NCBI GenBank assembly: GCA_036826375.1
Contig: DAISWL010000011.1
Coordinates: 1 to 24,293, forward strand
Length of the DNA stretch: 24,293 nt
Source: DAISWL01 sp036826375
Lineage (GTDB): Bacteria > Patescibacteriota > Saccharimonadia > Saccharimonadales > HK-STAS-PATE-42
Direction: 5' to 3'
The notes below the pieces were generated by a model that saw only the letters and a program-made list of their open reading frames with translations, had not been told where the DNA came from and ran no database searches. Made by a program: the position numbers and the translations under genes. Of this stretch, positions 24,206 through 24,293 are shown piece after piece; the stretch's first letter is position 1, and every line of letters begins with the position of its first letter.

Positions 24206-24293
24206 TACTTATTTTTACGCCCCTTAGTAATATTGTTCATTCCTACCCCCCCCACAATCACAACACCGGCTATAATCATAGCTCTGTATATAG
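24205..24293 (-). CDS. 3' end of an unidentified gene (partial)
   Basis: The minus strand reads an open frame from the window edge, IYRAMIIAGVVIVGGVGMNN then ITKGRKNK and TAA at 24207-24205. The stop shares one base with the next ATG (TAATG). The fragment is a hydrophobic stretch followed by a basic tail, like a C-terminal membrane anchor with a cytoplasmic end, as in sorted or PEP-CTERM-like surface proteins, but no sorting motif is visible in what is present. A run of eight G (24246-24253 on the complement) lies in it. Confidence 0.5.
   Translation of the reverse strand, partial: IYRAMIIAGVVIVGGVGMNNITKGRKNK

Noticed and set aside
1..24293. CRISPR array or rRNA gene
   Set aside because: No regularly spaced direct repeats of suitable length and no rRNA-like sequence were seen; the TAARCTTA words are too short and irregularly spaced for CRISPR.

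Overview
The window looks like an AT-rich chromosome segment from a Patescibacteria/CPR bacterium, possibly Saccharibacteria. This is inferred from gene content and protein style, not from a marker gene. The signs are compact, overlapping sugar-nucleotide genes, an RmlC of the form I associate with Actinobacteria and Saccharibacteria (RGIHAEPW, GNSF), a short serine recombinase with a zinc ribbon, and large secreted CotH/lamin-tail and beta-helix proteins. Stops and long ORFs fit the standard genetic code.

Layout. 1-1.6 kb: a serine recombinase gene flanked by a 10-bp direct repeat, then a tRNA-Asn (minus strand) with its own hairpin. 1.75-4.05 kb (minus): an O-antigen-ligase/polymerase-like membrane protein and a mannose-1-phosphate guanylyltransferase. 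4.1-12.1 kb (plus): a tight operon of manB, galE, rmlB, a zinc-ribbon Nudix hydrolase, rmlC, rmlD, rmlA and a large multi-membrane protein (DUF6311-like). 12.1-14.3 kb (minus): a dolichol-phosphate-mannose-synthase-like GT2 and a myo-inositol-1-phosphate synthase. 14.4-24.3 kb (minus): a secreted surface-protein region with a beta-helix protein, two CotH-kinase proteins with lamin-tail domains, a decayed IS between them, a membrane-anchored hypothetical protein and the 3' end of one more gene.

How it works together: the left and central genes would supply GDP-mannose, UDP-galactose and dTDP-rhamnose, move sugars to a lipid carrier and ligate or polymerise a surface glycan. The right part encodes exported proteins, including two putative extracytoplasmic CotH-type kinases.

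The two most unusual signals are at DNA level. (1) An 8-bp word, TAARCTTA (TAAGCTTA, TAAACTTA or its complement TAAGTTTA), occurs at least 43 times between 1.88 and 12.79 kb, in both strands, several reading frames and at gene junctions. It is absent from the recombinase region and rare (5 copies) in the last 11 kb. It resembles a DNA-uptake-type or chromosome-organising motif, and its density break suggests that the right side arrived later. (2) The two CotH genes share an apparently identical 882-bp segment with sharp in-frame borders, while their signal peptides and catalytic domains have diverged.
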